Positions 17,579-25,831 of a DNA stretch of 64,000 bases are shown here, piece after piece. The translations under genes and the position numbers were made by a program. Each line of letters starts with the position of its first letter. Position 1 is the first letter of the stretch. This DNA is from Aliiglaciecola lipolytica (GTDB taxonomy: Bacteria; Pseudomonadota; Gammaproteobacteria; Enterobacterales; Alteromonadaceae). The stretch lies in assembly GCF_018860635.1 (NCBI RefSeq), contig NZ_JAHKPT010000022.1:1-64000 (forward strand), given 5' to 3'. The notes under the pieces are model-generated. The model was given only the letters and a program-made list of their open reading frames with translations. It had not been told where the DNA came from and ran no database searches.

Positions 17579-18697
17579 ATGTTTGAAAAATTGATCTCTC
17601 GCTTGTTTAAGCGCTCAACACCCAAACCAGCGGTTAAAACTCCGTTAATCAAGACGTCTGCGGTTATAGATTCGGCAAAAAGTGGCTTACCGGAAGTAAC
17701 AAAACAAGCGAGCCCTGCTGAATCTAATTTACCTGATATTCCAGTACCTGCAAAAAGTATCACTCTTAGCGTTGCTTCATTTAACCGCTTGGAGTTTCTG
17801 TTCTACGATTATTTGTTAGGGCCATCTGAAACCAGTACCACCTTAAATCCACTAGAACAATATATCTTAACTCGGGTGAATCACGCCCTTAAAAATCCGC
17901 AAGACGTGTTAACCCATTTCCCAGTTCTGCCGCAGTCTGTGCTGACCTTAACTAATTTATTGAACGATCCCGACTTTAACTTGACTGAATTCATCAAAGT
18001 GATTGAACAAGAGCCGAGTATTGCAAGCGAGCTGATGAAAAAAGCCAACAGCCCTGCTTATAAACGTGGAAATAATGAAATCACCGATCTGCAAAAAGCG
18101 TTTATGTTGATGGGGGCAAAAGATATAAAAGAATTTGTTTTAAATGGTTTTGTAAAAAACTTATGTCATCAAAAACCGATTTATTTTAAAGCATTTGGAG
18201 AAAAAGTTTGGTTGCATAGCCAAGAGGTAGCGGTGCTTGCCAAAACCCTAGCCCAAGCGCGCAATTTGAATGCTGATGCTGCCTATATTATTGGCTTGAT
18301 GCATGATTTAGGCAAAATCGTTATTTTCCAATTTATGGTTGAAGCGTTTCAAAAAAGTCATCCAGACTTCAAACAAGATTCATTGGTGTTTAAGAAATTT
18401 CTCAGTCAGCGCTCTATGTTGCTCAGTGTTGAGCTAATGAAAATATGGGAAATGCCTTCTTTAATAATCGAAGTGGTAAAAGACCAAACTATATCCATAT
18501 CTAAGATCTCAGAGCTCTCGCCACTCTCGGCGACACTTTTTGAAGCTAACTTAATGAGTGAGATCAGTCTTACCTTCCAAGCAGGTGATTACGACGAGTT
18601 GGCGTTAGAAGAAATGCTTGCAGAAGCATTATTGAGTGACCAAGCCAAAGACCTGCTAAAACAAAACCTTGGAATATTGCCGCCTACCGAGAATTAA
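17579..18697 (+). CDS. HDOD-domain signalling protein
   Basis: The protein is 372 residues from the ATG at 17579 (an upstream TTG at 17522 is less likely; neither has a good ribosome-binding site). The N-terminal 70 residues are low-complexity (Pro, Ala, Lys rich). Then comes the HDOD fold: LPQSVLTLTNLLNDPDFNL, IEQEPSIASELMKKANSPAY and HSQEVAVLAKTLAQ, with the HD-like LMHDLGKIVI. HDOD proteins act in c-di-GMP-linked or stress signalling, without proven catalysis. The conserved HD pair of true HD-GYP enzymes is only partly kept. It lies between glmU and the DeoR gene. Confidence 0.85.
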   Translation: MFEKLISRLFKRSTPKPAVKTPLIKTSAVIDSAKSGLPEVTKQASPAESNLPDIPVPAKSITLSVASFNRLEFLFYDYLLGPSETSTTLNPLEQYILTRVNHALKNPQDVLTHFPVLPQSVLTLTNLLNDPDFNLTEFIKVIEQEPSIASELMKKANSPAYKRGNNEITDLQKAFMLMGAKDIKEFVLNGFVKNLCHQKPIYFKAFGEKVWLHSQEVAVLAKTLAQARNLNADAAYIIGLMHDLGKIVIFQFMVEAFQKSHPDFKQDSLVFKKFLSQRSMLLSVELMKIWEMPSLIIEVVKDQTISISKISELSPLSATLFEANLMSEISLTFQAGDYDELALEEMLAEALLSDQAKDLLKQNLGILPPTEN

Positions 18698-18799
18698 TCT
18701 TGATTGGTGGCAAATTGTTTATCTCAGCTTTTCTCCTTTTGATCGAAAAATACACAGGTATGAAACTAAATACTTGCAATTCGTAAATTATTGTCTATT

Positions 18800-18818
18800 A
18801 TTTCTTTCGTTTCGAAAC
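18800..18818 (+). promoter_or_regulatory. Candidate DeoR-type operator upstream of the regulator-glmS operon
   Basis: A run of TTTCTTTCGTTTCGAAAC-type sequence ends in a perfect 10-bp palindrome (18809-18818). It resembles the TTTCGTTTC-rich sites bound by AgaR/DeoR family repressors and lies about 28 bases before the proposed regulator start. Confidence 0.45.
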
Positions 18819-18846
18819 TTAAGTGCTTTCATCGGTGGATACAATA

Positions 18847-19623
18847 GTGCAAAAACGCAATACCCAACAACGTCGTAGAGCTATCATTGAGCGTTTAAAC
18901 GAACGTGGAGAAGTCGCTGTAGACGCTTTATCTAAGCTGTTTTCAACCTCTGAAGTAACGATTCGAAAAGATTTATCAGAACTCGAAAGTAACGGGTTAT
19001 TGCTCAGAAAATTTGGTGGCGCTGTCTTATTGCCGTCAGAATCTTCTGAATTAACCAATGAAAAGCTTTCGAGTCGAAAGAAAGCTATTGCCATTGCCGC
19101 AGCTACTCTTATTCAAGATCATAATCGCATTATTATTGATAGTGGCAGCACTACTGCTGCATTAATACCGCATTTACCTGCCAAGCGGGGCTTAGTTATC
19201 ATGACTAATTCGCTGCATGTGGCGAATGATTTATTAGAACGTGAAAACGAACCTCAAGTTTTGATGACTGGTGGAACTTGGGATCAGCAGTCCCATTCTT
19301 TCCAAGGTCAAATGGCTGAACAAATGCTCAAGGCTTACAATTTCGATCAGGCATTTTTAGGTGCTGCAGGTTTAGATACACAGCGCGGTTCTACAACTTT
19401 CAATGAGTTAACCTCATTGAGCCGCACCATGGCAGAAGTATCAAAACAAGTGATTGTGATGGCGGAATCAGAAAAATTACAGCGCAAAATACCCAATGTG
19501 GAATTGCCCTGGTCAAAAATCTCAATATTGGTGACTGATGATGGCATTGATGAACAAGCCAAACATCAAATTGAACAACACGGCGTAAATGTGATTTGCG
19601 CTCCAACCCTTGAAACACATTAG
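18847..19623 (+). CDS. DeoR/GlpR-family regulator, likely controls glmS
   Basis: The protein is 258 residues from the GTG at 18847; GTGs at 18835 and 18823 are alternatives. It has an N-terminal DeoR winged HTH (RRRAIIERLNERGEVAVDA, then FSTSEVTIRKDLSELES) and a C-terminal sugar-phosphate isomerase-like sensor (DSGSTTAALI, MTNSLHVAND, LMTGG and FLGAAGLD motifs) that binds phosphorylated sugars. It ends 9 bases before glmS, so the two form an operon. It probably represses glmS, with an amino-sugar phosphate as the effector. The regulatory role is inferred from context. Confidence 0.9.
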   Translation: MQKRNTQQRRRAIIERLNERGEVAVDALSKLFSTSEVTIRKDLSELESNGLLLRKFGGAVLLPSESSELTNEKLSSRKKAIAIAAATLIQDHNRIIIDSGSTTAALIPHLPAKRGLVIMTNSLHVANDLLERENEPQVLMTGGTWDQQSHSFQGQMAEQMLKAYNFDQAFLGAAGLDTQRGSTTFNELTSLSRTMAEVSKQVIVMAESEKLQRKIPNVELPWSKISILVTDDGIDEQAKHQIEQHGVNVICAPTLETH

Positions 19624-19632
19624 GAGAAGATT

Positions 19633-21465
19633 ATGTGTGGGATAGTAGGCGCAATTGCCGAACGCAACGTAGTTGAAATATTGTTAGAAGGACTGAGACG
19701 ACTCGAGTATCGCGGATACGATTCAGCTGGAGTGGCAGTGTTGGATGGCAACGGCAACTTGACCCGTGAACGTCAGATTGGAAAAGTAAAAGCACTAAGT
19801 GATGCGATTGAAGCGAATCCAGTGAAAGGTTCTACCGGTATAGCGCATACTCGCTGGGCCACCCATGGCGGTGTTACTCAGAAAAATGCACACCCACACT
19901 TTTCAAATGACCGGATTGCCGTGGTGCATAACGGCATCATCGAAAACTATGAAGATCTGCGTGCCGATTTACAAGCCAAAGGTTATACCTTTGGTTCAGA
20001 TACCGACACTGAAACCATTGCTCACACGGTTCATGAAGAGCTTAAAAATGGCAAAGATCTGCTACAAGCAGTGCAAGATTCTGTGAGCCAATTTCATGGT
20101 GCTTACGGTACCGTGATTATGGACAAAATGGACGCAAATCGCGTTATTGTTGCTCGTTCAGGCAGTCCATTGGTAATAGGTTTAGGGATTGGCGAGAATT
20201 TTATCGCATCAGACCAAATGGCTTTATTGCCGGTTACTCGTCGTTTTATGTTCTTAGAAGAAGGCGACGTCGCAGAGATAACTCGTACAAGCATCAAAGT
20301 ATACGATGCTACAGGTACGTTGGTAGAGCGCGATGTATTCGATTCAGATATTGAACATGATGCTGGCGACAAAGGCGGATATCGTCATTATATGCTCAAG
20401 GAAATCCATGAGCAGCCCATAGTTGTGCGCAATACTCTGCAAGACCGCTTAGGTGAGACTGACTTAGTTGAAGGGATATTTGGGGCAGGTTCTGAGGCCA
20501 TCTTAAAAGATATTAAACATGTGCAAATCATCGCATGTGGTACTAGTTATCATGCCGGTATGACGGCGCGCTATTGGCTGGAACAATATGCCAACGTATC
20601 TTGTAACGTTGAAATTGCTTCTGAGTTTCGTTATCGCAAATCAGTGGTACACCCCAACAGCTTGTTGGTGACTATTTCTCAATCTGGTGAAACTGCCGAT
20701 ACCTTAGCCGCGCTAAGATTAGCCAAAAACGTCGGTTATATGTCGAGTTTGGCGATATGTAATGTGCCAGGTTCATCGTTAGTGCGCGAATCTGACATGG
20801 CGTTTATGACCTTAGCAGGTGCAGAAATAGGCGTTGCTTCTACCAAAGCGTTCACCACTCAGTTGACTGGTTTCTTGATGCTGACATTGGCCCTAGGTAA
20901 GTACAATGGCATATCTGAAATAGATAAGAAGTCGATTGTTAGCGGTTTACACAGCTTGCCAGCTAAACTTGAAGAAACCTTAAGTTTAACCGCTGGAATT
21001 GAAGATTTAGCCGAAGAGTTTGCCGATAAACAACACAGCCTTTTCTTAGGCCGTGGTGACCAATACCCGATTGCTATGGAGGGTGCGTTAAAGCTCAAAG
21101 AAATTTCATACATCCACGCTGAAGCTTACGCATCTGGAGAATTAAAACACGGACCTCTGGCGTTAATCGATGACGAAATGCCAGTAATAGTCGTTGCTCC
21201 TAATAACGAACTTTTAGAAAAGTTAAAATCCAATGTAGAAGAAGTGCGCGCCCGAGGCGGTATTATGTATGTGTTCGCCGATAGGCAAGCAAAATTCGCC
21301 AGTGACGACACCATGCGAGTTATTAATGTGCCTCATTGTGAGCCAGCTATCGCACCAATCGTGTACACACTGCCCTTACAATTACTTTCCTACTACGTAG
21401 CCGTAATTAAAGGTACAGATGTTGACCAACCGCGAAACTTGGCCAAGTCAGTTACTGTTGAATAG
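19633..21465 (+). CDS. glmS: Glutamine-fructose-6-phosphate aminotransferase (isomerizing)
   Basis: The 610-residue protein (E. coli 609) forms glucosamine-6-phosphate from fructose-6-phosphate and glutamine, the first committed step to UDP-GlcNAc. The class II glutaminase domain begins with the nucleophile Cys2 ([10 protein letters not shown]). Two SIS domains follow, with [14 protein letters not shown] and [18 protein letters not shown], and it ends LAKSVTVE as usual. The ATG follows TAGGAGA. The 3' end of this gene and its downstream region are the canonical attTn7 recognition target, relevant because a mobile-looking island begins just after it. No glmS riboswitch is visible. Confidence 0.98.
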   Translation: MCGIVGAIAERNVVEILLEGLRRLEYRGYDSAGVAVLDGNGNLTRERQIGKVKALSDAIEANPVKGSTGIAHTRWATHGGVTQKNAHPHFSNDRIAVVHNGIIENYEDLRADLQAKGYTFGSDTDTETIAHTVHEELKNGKDLLQAVQDSVSQFHGAYGTVIMDKMDANRVIVARSGSPLVIGLGIGENFIASDQMALLPVTRRFMFLEEGDVAEITRTSIKVYDATGTLVERDVFDSDIEHDAGDKGGYRHYMLKEIHEQPIVVRNTLQDRLGETDLVEGIFGAGSEAILKDIKHVQIIACGTSYHAGMTARYWLEQYANVSCNVEIASEFRYRKSVVHPNSLLVTISQSGETADTLAALRLAKNVGYMSSLAICNVPGSSLVRESDMAFMTLAGAEIGVASTKAFTTQLTGFLMLTLALGKYNGISEIDKKSIVSGLHSLPAKLEETLSLTAGIEDLAEEFADKQHSLFLGRGDQYPIAMEGALKLKEISYIHAEAYASGELKHGPLALIDDEMPVIVVAPNNELLEKLKSNVEEVRARGGIMYVFADRQAKFASDDTMRVINVPHCEPAIAPIVYTLPLQLLSYYVAVIKGTDVDQPRNLAKSVTVE

Positions 21466-21472
21466 AAACTAA

Positions 21473-21490
21473 AAGGGCCGAAAGGCCCTT
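21473..21490. terminator. Hairpin just after glmS
   Basis: AAGGGCC (21473-21479), GAAA loop, GGCCCTT (21484-21490), eight bases past the glmS stop. There is no T tract on the plus strand, so termination would be imperfect. Confidence 0.55.
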
Positions 21491-21500
21491 GTGCGAGCAT

Positions 21501-21541
21501 ATTAAAGTTTGAAACTAGACATTAAAGTTTGAAACTCGCAC
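21501..21541 (+). repeat. Two 16-bp direct repeats within a short inverted repeat at the island edge
   Basis: ATTAAAGTTTGAAACT occurs at 21501-21516 and 21521-21536 (period 20). The pair is bracketed by GTGCGAG (21491-21497) and CTCGCAC (21535-21541). A 17-bp version of the same sequence recurs inverted at 28667-28683 (16/17 identical), on the other side of the defence island. Confidence 0.7.
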
Positions 21542-21808
21542 AGCCACGTCACTAGGTTTTGGTTGGGTTTGTGCCAATTGCCGACATTTAGGCTTAAATA
21601 TTATTTGTATTGTTGAAGAAAGCGGCCGTTTCAAATCAGTCACCAGATGAAATGCAAAAGGTTGTTTACCGATAATTGATTAAACTAATTGTAGGACGGC
21701 TTAGAGCGATTAGGAGTCATTTAAAAACCTGGCTTTTGGGGTTAAATTCTAGCCCTAAACCGGTCATTTGGAACTGAAAGGCTAATTAGTTCTAGGTCAA
21801 AAGTATGT

Positions 21809-23047
21809 TCAACTCGCTAAAAATGCAGCATAAGGGATTGCAAATAAGCGGTCACCAAAAGAGAGTATTGTATCTCCGTCGTAAAATACAACACCATTTG
21901 CAAAACAGTCGTTAACCGCATCACGTAACTTAATGAGTCCCTTGAAATCACTTAATTGGATGGTCGCAGACGCTTTCACTTCTATACCAGTAATATACTT
22001 GCCGTCTTGTATAACGAAATCGACCTCTACTTTGTCTTTGTTCCTGAAATGGTAAATATCTATATTGTTGTCTTGCCAACTGGCATATTTTTGTAATTCT
22101 TGATACACGTAAGTTTCAAGAAGCTGTCCTAACAAACTTCTATCTTTCTCCAAGTCATCACTTTTTACGTTAAGTAAGGCACACGCTAATCCCGTGTCTG
22201 CTAAATGTATTTTGGGGGTCTTGATTAAACGACTCAAGCGGTTAGTGTGCCATGGCTGAATTTGCTCAACTAAGAATATTTGTTCAAGTAATGTAATGTA
22301 TTCTTTTATAGTGGGGCGGCTTACTGAAAAGGGGGACGCTAAGTCAGATACGTTGAACAATCTAGCAGTCTGACTGGCGCAGAGCTGAAGTAATTTCGGG
22401 AGTATGCTTATATTCTGAATACTGGCAATATCCTGAATATCTCGTTGAATAATAGTGTTAGTAAAATCTCGATACCATGCCATTTTCCTGTTTTCACTAG
22501 TTCGGCTAAGTGCAGAAGGGTAGCCGCCAGCAGTGATTAACGTGTTAATCTTTTTCCCAAGTTTTACATATCCAGTTGTTTTGACATTTTGATCTAAGGT
22601 GCGTGTAAATATGCTTAGCATGACGCTGGATTGGCGACCAATAATTTCAGCTTTCGATAACGCTCTTAGATGAATAATTTCTACCCTACCCGCGAGCGAA
22701 TCCGATAACTTTGGAAGGAGTAAAACGTTTGCCGAGCCAGTTAGTATAAAACGTCCAGGTTTTCTATTTTTATCAACGCTAGCCTTAATACTTGTAAATA
22801 TTTCTGGAGCACGCTGGACTTCGTCGATAATGACTTTTTCTGGTAAATTATCGATAAAACCCACAGGGTCGTTTTTTGCAGAGTTGAGTTGGTTAGTATC
22901 ATCAAAGGTCAGATAGTAATAGCCCTGCTTTTCACCTACAAGTTGTGCGAGCGTTGTTTTACCACATTGACGAGAACCATGAATTAGCACAACAGGTGTG
23001 TCACTAAGCGCATCTAATAAATTTTTTTTAGCGAAACGTTCAAACAT
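21809..23047 (-). CDS. AAA ATPase with DUF4143 nuclease-like domain
   Basis: The protein is 412 residues from the ATG at 23047; an in-frame TTG at 23059 is less likely. Residues 1-170 form an AAA_14 domain: Walker A GSRQCGKTT, Walker B KVIIDEVQ, sensor LTGSAN. The C-terminal DUF4143 region carries VEVDFVIQDGKYITGIEVKA, a PD-(D/E)xK-like nuclease signature. The family is common in accessory regions and often mobile; its function is not established and a role in defence or DNA transactions is only inferred. It has no partner gene here and is the last gene of the minus-strand island, 511 bases downstream of the ABC-3C cassette. Confidence 0.88.
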   Translation of the reverse strand: MFERFAKKNLLDALSDTPVVLIHGSRQCGKTTLAQLVGEKQGYYYLTFDDTNQLNSAKNDPVGFIDNLPEKVIIDEVQRAPEIFTSIKASVDKNRKPGRFILTGSANVLLLPKLSDSLAGRVEIIHLRALSKAEIIGRQSSVMLSIFTRTLDQNVKTTGYVKLGKKINTLITAGGYPSALSRTSENRKMAWYRDFTNTIIQRDIQDIASIQNISILPKLLQLCASQTARLFNVSDLASPFSVSRPTIKEYITLLEQIFLVEQIQPWHTNRLSRLIKTPKIHLADTGLACALLNVKSDDLEKDRSLLGQLLETYVYQELQKYASWQDNNIDIYHFRNKDKVEVDFVIQDGKYITGIEVKASATIQLSDFKGLIKLRDAVNDCFANGVVFYDGDTILSFGDRLFAIPYAAFLAS

Positions 23048-23098
23048 TATGCGACTCAATTGGGTTAAGTATGATTCTGACTAATAGTAGAATTTATT

Positions 23099-23158
23099 TC
23101 GTCCAATTGAAAGTTTAATGTCGTCCAATTGAAAGTTTAATGTCGTCCAATTGAAAGT
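23099..23158 (+). repeat. 22-bp direct repeat, 2.7 copies
   Basis: The 22-bp unit beginning TCGTCCAATTGAAAG is perfectly repeated at 23099-23120 and 23121-23142, and partly (16 bases) at 23143-23158. Related TTAATGTCGTTCAA sequence lies at 23225-23238, and an inverted CCCAATTGA sits next to the DUF4143 start. The 22-bp period fits protein-binding sites such as transposon ends or an operator array. Confidence 0.85.
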
Positions 23159-23401
23159 GCGCGAGTACGAATACTTATTTAATAGCTTACTCAAACCAGT
23201 TTTTGTCGGCATTATCACTGCAAATTAATGTCGTTCAATAAAATATTTTGAACGGCAGATAAGCTTATCGAGGAACGGTCATTTCATTTTCTTCTGTGCT
23301 ATTTTCTAAAGCAGTCATTTAGCCTTGGGAACCTGTTCGACGCATGCACTGCTTGAACGGATAGTTTTACGTTAATTCTGACTGAGAACTTTGTGCCATT
23401 T

Positions 23402-23435
23402 GCAGTCACTGAGTTTGACGTAACTCACTGACTGC
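23402..23435. repeat. Long hairpin with 14-bp arms
   Basis: GCAGTCACTGAGTT (23402-23415) and AACTCACTGACTGC (23422-23435) pair with 13 of 14 matches around a 6-base loop. There is no T tract, so it does not look like a terminator; a recombination site or mobile-repeat remnant is possible. Confidence 0.6.
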
Positions 23436-23558
23436 TGTGTACGTGAAGCGGACGGCCGCTTTCGCTTTTTAGTGGCCAAAAACGAGCTAACGTTGGAATT
23501 AGCTTTGGATCATAAAGCACCCTGTTTGTATGGATACAGCGGATTTACGATCCTTAAA

Positions 23559-25379
23559 TTATGTTACTGGAAAGAATCCATATCGACCAATTTCCTTATT
23601 TTTTGAAAAGTGGTAGTAAGTCATTTTTGGTTTTAAAGCTTCTTCAGGCTCTTGGTTCTCAAACACGATTATTTGTTTATCATTAAATGAATCACAAAGA
23701 TCGATGTAGAAAGCAAAAATCATATCTTTCTGTAGTTGAACCTCATCATCATTCTCATCATTATCACCCGCACGATAAGTGGTCAAAGGCGAGTCCAAAA
23801 TTACAAACTTTGGATGGCGCTCAAACTTAGACAAATACTCCATTAAGCCTAGTGAGAAAGCTGCATACGAAATTGCTCGATATCCTTTACCAAAATGAGA
23901 TCTTGGCTTACCACCAATTATCAAATCCCTAGCTTTCATATCAAAAGTAACATTTTCATGCCCGGGAAATGACCAACGCTTTAAGATTTCACTTATATTC
24001 TTGCAAAGTGTGGTTAACTCAACACTAAAATCAGGGAATACATATTTTTCAGTTCTGTCTTCAAGCTGAACCCGCAACTCACCAATTTCTTTCAATAGGC
24101 TTTCACGAGAGTCGACTTTGGCTCTTTGCTTTAAAAATTCATTCTTTTTACTATTTAATAATCGAATAGCTACGTTATAGTCTTTGAACTTCGAAGATAT
24201 ATTCCCTTCGATTAACTCCGATAGCTCTTTAACTGTTGCTTCTTTTTGAACTATTTCTTTTGCAAGCAATTGGTACTCTTGTTTTAGGTCTTCAATTGAA
24301 TCCGTTAACCCTGTAACTTGAAATTTATTTTTATTGATTTCCGCTTCAGTGCTTTGCATTAATTGCTTTAGCTCTTCTACATCTTTTTCTTTTTCAAACT
24401 CTTGGCCGCATGTAGGACAATTTGCCATCTCGTATAGTTCTACAAAAGAAGCCGCTTCAGCTCCTGCTTCTAACCTTTCCAAATCTGAATTATATTTATC
24501 AATTAAAAGACTAAATCTTCCCTGAAGTAGAAGGTTTTCTTTTTCTGTTTCACGTAATTTGCTTAGCTCACCCCTAAATTTATTCCGTCTAGAATCAAGT
24601 TCACTATTGGCTTCAACCAGAGCACTTAGTTCGTCTTGAGCCTTAGATAGAGATTTCTCTAACTCATTCAATTCTGAGTCTAACTTTTCCGCTGTAGACT
24701 TTACTTCTTCATGGTTAGAAAATTTCTTGGCGACATACTCCTCCAAAGCTTTGACACGCGACTCTACAGCTCCTTCTGTATCTTGTTGTTGTTTTAACTC
24801 TTTCACCGCTGAGTCATCTGCGCCAGTAAGCAAAGTCTTAAGTAATGACGTTTCTTGTGTATGTTCTCGCTGACCTTCACCCAAAGGTGAAGATTCGGTA
24901 ATTATTCGTCCCTCGTCGACCAAAAATAGTTTACTCAGAACGCGCAAAGTCAAAGAAGAGGTTTTTAAACTCTGTACACCATTTACTAATACCTTGTCAT
25001 TTAGGCCCAATTTTCCGAGCACATGTGCCGATAGGTTATTTTTTCCTTTGTGGCTTGGGTTTAAAACAATAGTTTCTGATGCTGTACCATCTGGCTCAAG
25101 CTCAATTAGAGTAACCTTAGGCTTGGTAGCCGATATCTCCCTTCGAAGAATAAAGCTTTCTTTTTCGTCTACTTGAATCTCTGTTTCAACAGTATTATAA
25201 CCTTTAGCTTCATCAATATTTTTAGGAGGTTCTTCGCCACCAAAAATGTATTGAAAACACTTAATGACATATGACTTGCCCGTATCTGATGCACCAGCGA
25301 CAACATTTAATCCTTTATCAAAGCAAAGTTCAGCCTTTGGTTTTCCTTTTCCTGTTACGGATATTCTTTTGATAATCAT
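23559..25379 (-). CDS. ABC-3C SMC/Rad50-like ATPase with zinc-hook motif
   Basis: The 606-residue protein starts with an ABC ATPase N-lobe, Walker A GASDTGKS (residues 29-36). Coiled coil follows from about 190 to 440, broken by a CPTCG zinc-hook motif at 321-325. The C-lobe has GKGYRAISYAAFSLGL in the signature position (498-512) and Walker B FVILDSPL (525-532). This split head and hooked arm is that of Rad50/SMC-like ATPases, and with the two upstream partners it matches the ATPase of ABC-three-component (ABC-3C) systems. Its start overlaps the middle-component gene by four bases (ATGA). It probably powers DNA sensing for the nuclease partner; no activity is proven from sequence. Confidence 0.85.
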   Translation of the reverse strand: MIIKRISVTGKGKPKAELCFDKGLNVVAGASDTGKSYVIKCFQYIFGGEEPPKNIDEAKGYNTVETEIQVDEKESFILRREISATKPKVTLIELEPDGTASETIVLNPSHKGKNNLSAHVLGKLGLNDKVLVNGVQSLKTSSLTLRVLSKLFLVDEGRIITESSPLGEGQREHTQETSLLKTLLTGADDSAVKELKQQQDTEGAVESRVKALEEYVAKKFSNHEEVKSTAEKLDSELNELEKSLSKAQDELSALVEANSELDSRRNKFRGELSKLRETEKENLLLQGRFSLLIDKYNSDLERLEAGAEAASFVELYEMANCPTCGQEFEKEKDVEELKQLMQSTEAEINKNKFQVTGLTDSIEDLKQEYQLLAKEIVQKEATVKELSELIEGNISSKFKDYNVAIRLLNSKKNEFLKQRAKVDSRESLLKEIGELRVQLEDRTEKYVFPDFSVELTTLCKNISEILKRWSFPGHENVTFDMKARDLIIGGKPRSHFGKGYRAISYAAFSLGLMEYLSKFERHPKFVILDSPLTTYRAGDNDENDDEVQLQKDMIFAFYIDLCDSFNDKQIIVFENQEPEEALKPKMTYYHFSKNKEIGRYGFFPVT

Positions 25380-25831
25380 GCCGAACTCGATACTCCTTTT
25401 CTTAACTCCATTATTGGTATCTGGATAATCCGATTGTAATGCTCAGACAACCAACTTAATCGTTCCCAAATTTTGATGAAATAATTCGAATTTAAGCAGC
25501 TAACAAAGCTATTTGTATTTTCATTCGCACAAAAAGACTTTCCATTTTCATCATAGTGAACATCAATAAGCCCTTTTTTAATAAAAAACAAAAGCGACTT
25601 AGGAAGAAGCTCTCTTCGTTGCGCAATTTCAGCCAAATGATTTGGTACAGCCGGATGCAAATTTGATGGCCCATTGAATTCACTTGAATACAATAGTGCG
25701 TAGTCTAGTAAGACCAATGCATCTATGTCGAATTTCTTACCTTCCATACTCGATAGTATTAGTGCAACTCTAGTCGCCAATTCGACATCACTATTGAATA
25801 TTTGAGGGACTTTAAGTTTTACTTGTTCCAT
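25376..25831 (-). CDS. ABC-3C middle component
   Basis: The 151-residue, largely helical protein has the features of ABC-3C middle component (MC2-like) proteins: a winged-helix-like N-terminal half (DVELATRVALILSSMEGKKF, ALVLLDYALLYSSEF), then ELLPKSLLFFIKKGLIDVHY and a C-terminal segment NYFIKIWERLSWLSEHY. Such proteins bridge the effector and the ATPase. It overlaps the effector gene by 13 bases and the ATPase gene by 4, indicating tight translational coupling and probably a fixed stoichiometry. Recognition is by pattern and gene order; a profile search should settle the subfamily. Confidence 0.75.
   Translation of the reverse strand: MEQVKLKVPQIFNSDVELATRVALILSSMEGKKFDIDALVLLDYALLYSSEFNGPSNLHPAVPNHLAEIAQRRELLPKSLLFFIKKGLIDVHYDENGKSFCANENTNSFVSCLNSNYFIKIWERLSWLSEHYNRIIQIPIMELRKGVSSSA

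Larger units (their letters stand above)
21466..21808. other. Gene-free junction between glmS and the island
   Basis: No gene is supported in these 343 bases. They hold the glmS hairpin, the direct repeats above and GAAAGCGGCCGT (21618-21629), which recurs inverted at 23452-23463. This is the left junction of the island. Confidence 0.6.
23048..23558. other. Repeat-rich gene-free region inside the island
   Basis: No gene is supported in these 511 bases. They contain 22-bp direct repeats (23099-23158), a CGTTCAA / TTGAACG inverted repeat (23232-23238 and 23248-23254), a 14-bp-arm hairpin (23402-23435) and an AAGCGG / CCGCTT hairpin (23446-23461). The density of repeats suggests a recombination junction between the ABC-3C cassette and the DUF4143 gene. 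Confidence 0.65.

Noticed and set aside
21466-23558. Intact Tn7-like transposon after glmS
   Set aside because: No tnsA-E genes and no verified terminal repeats; only location and 22-bp repeats hint at it.
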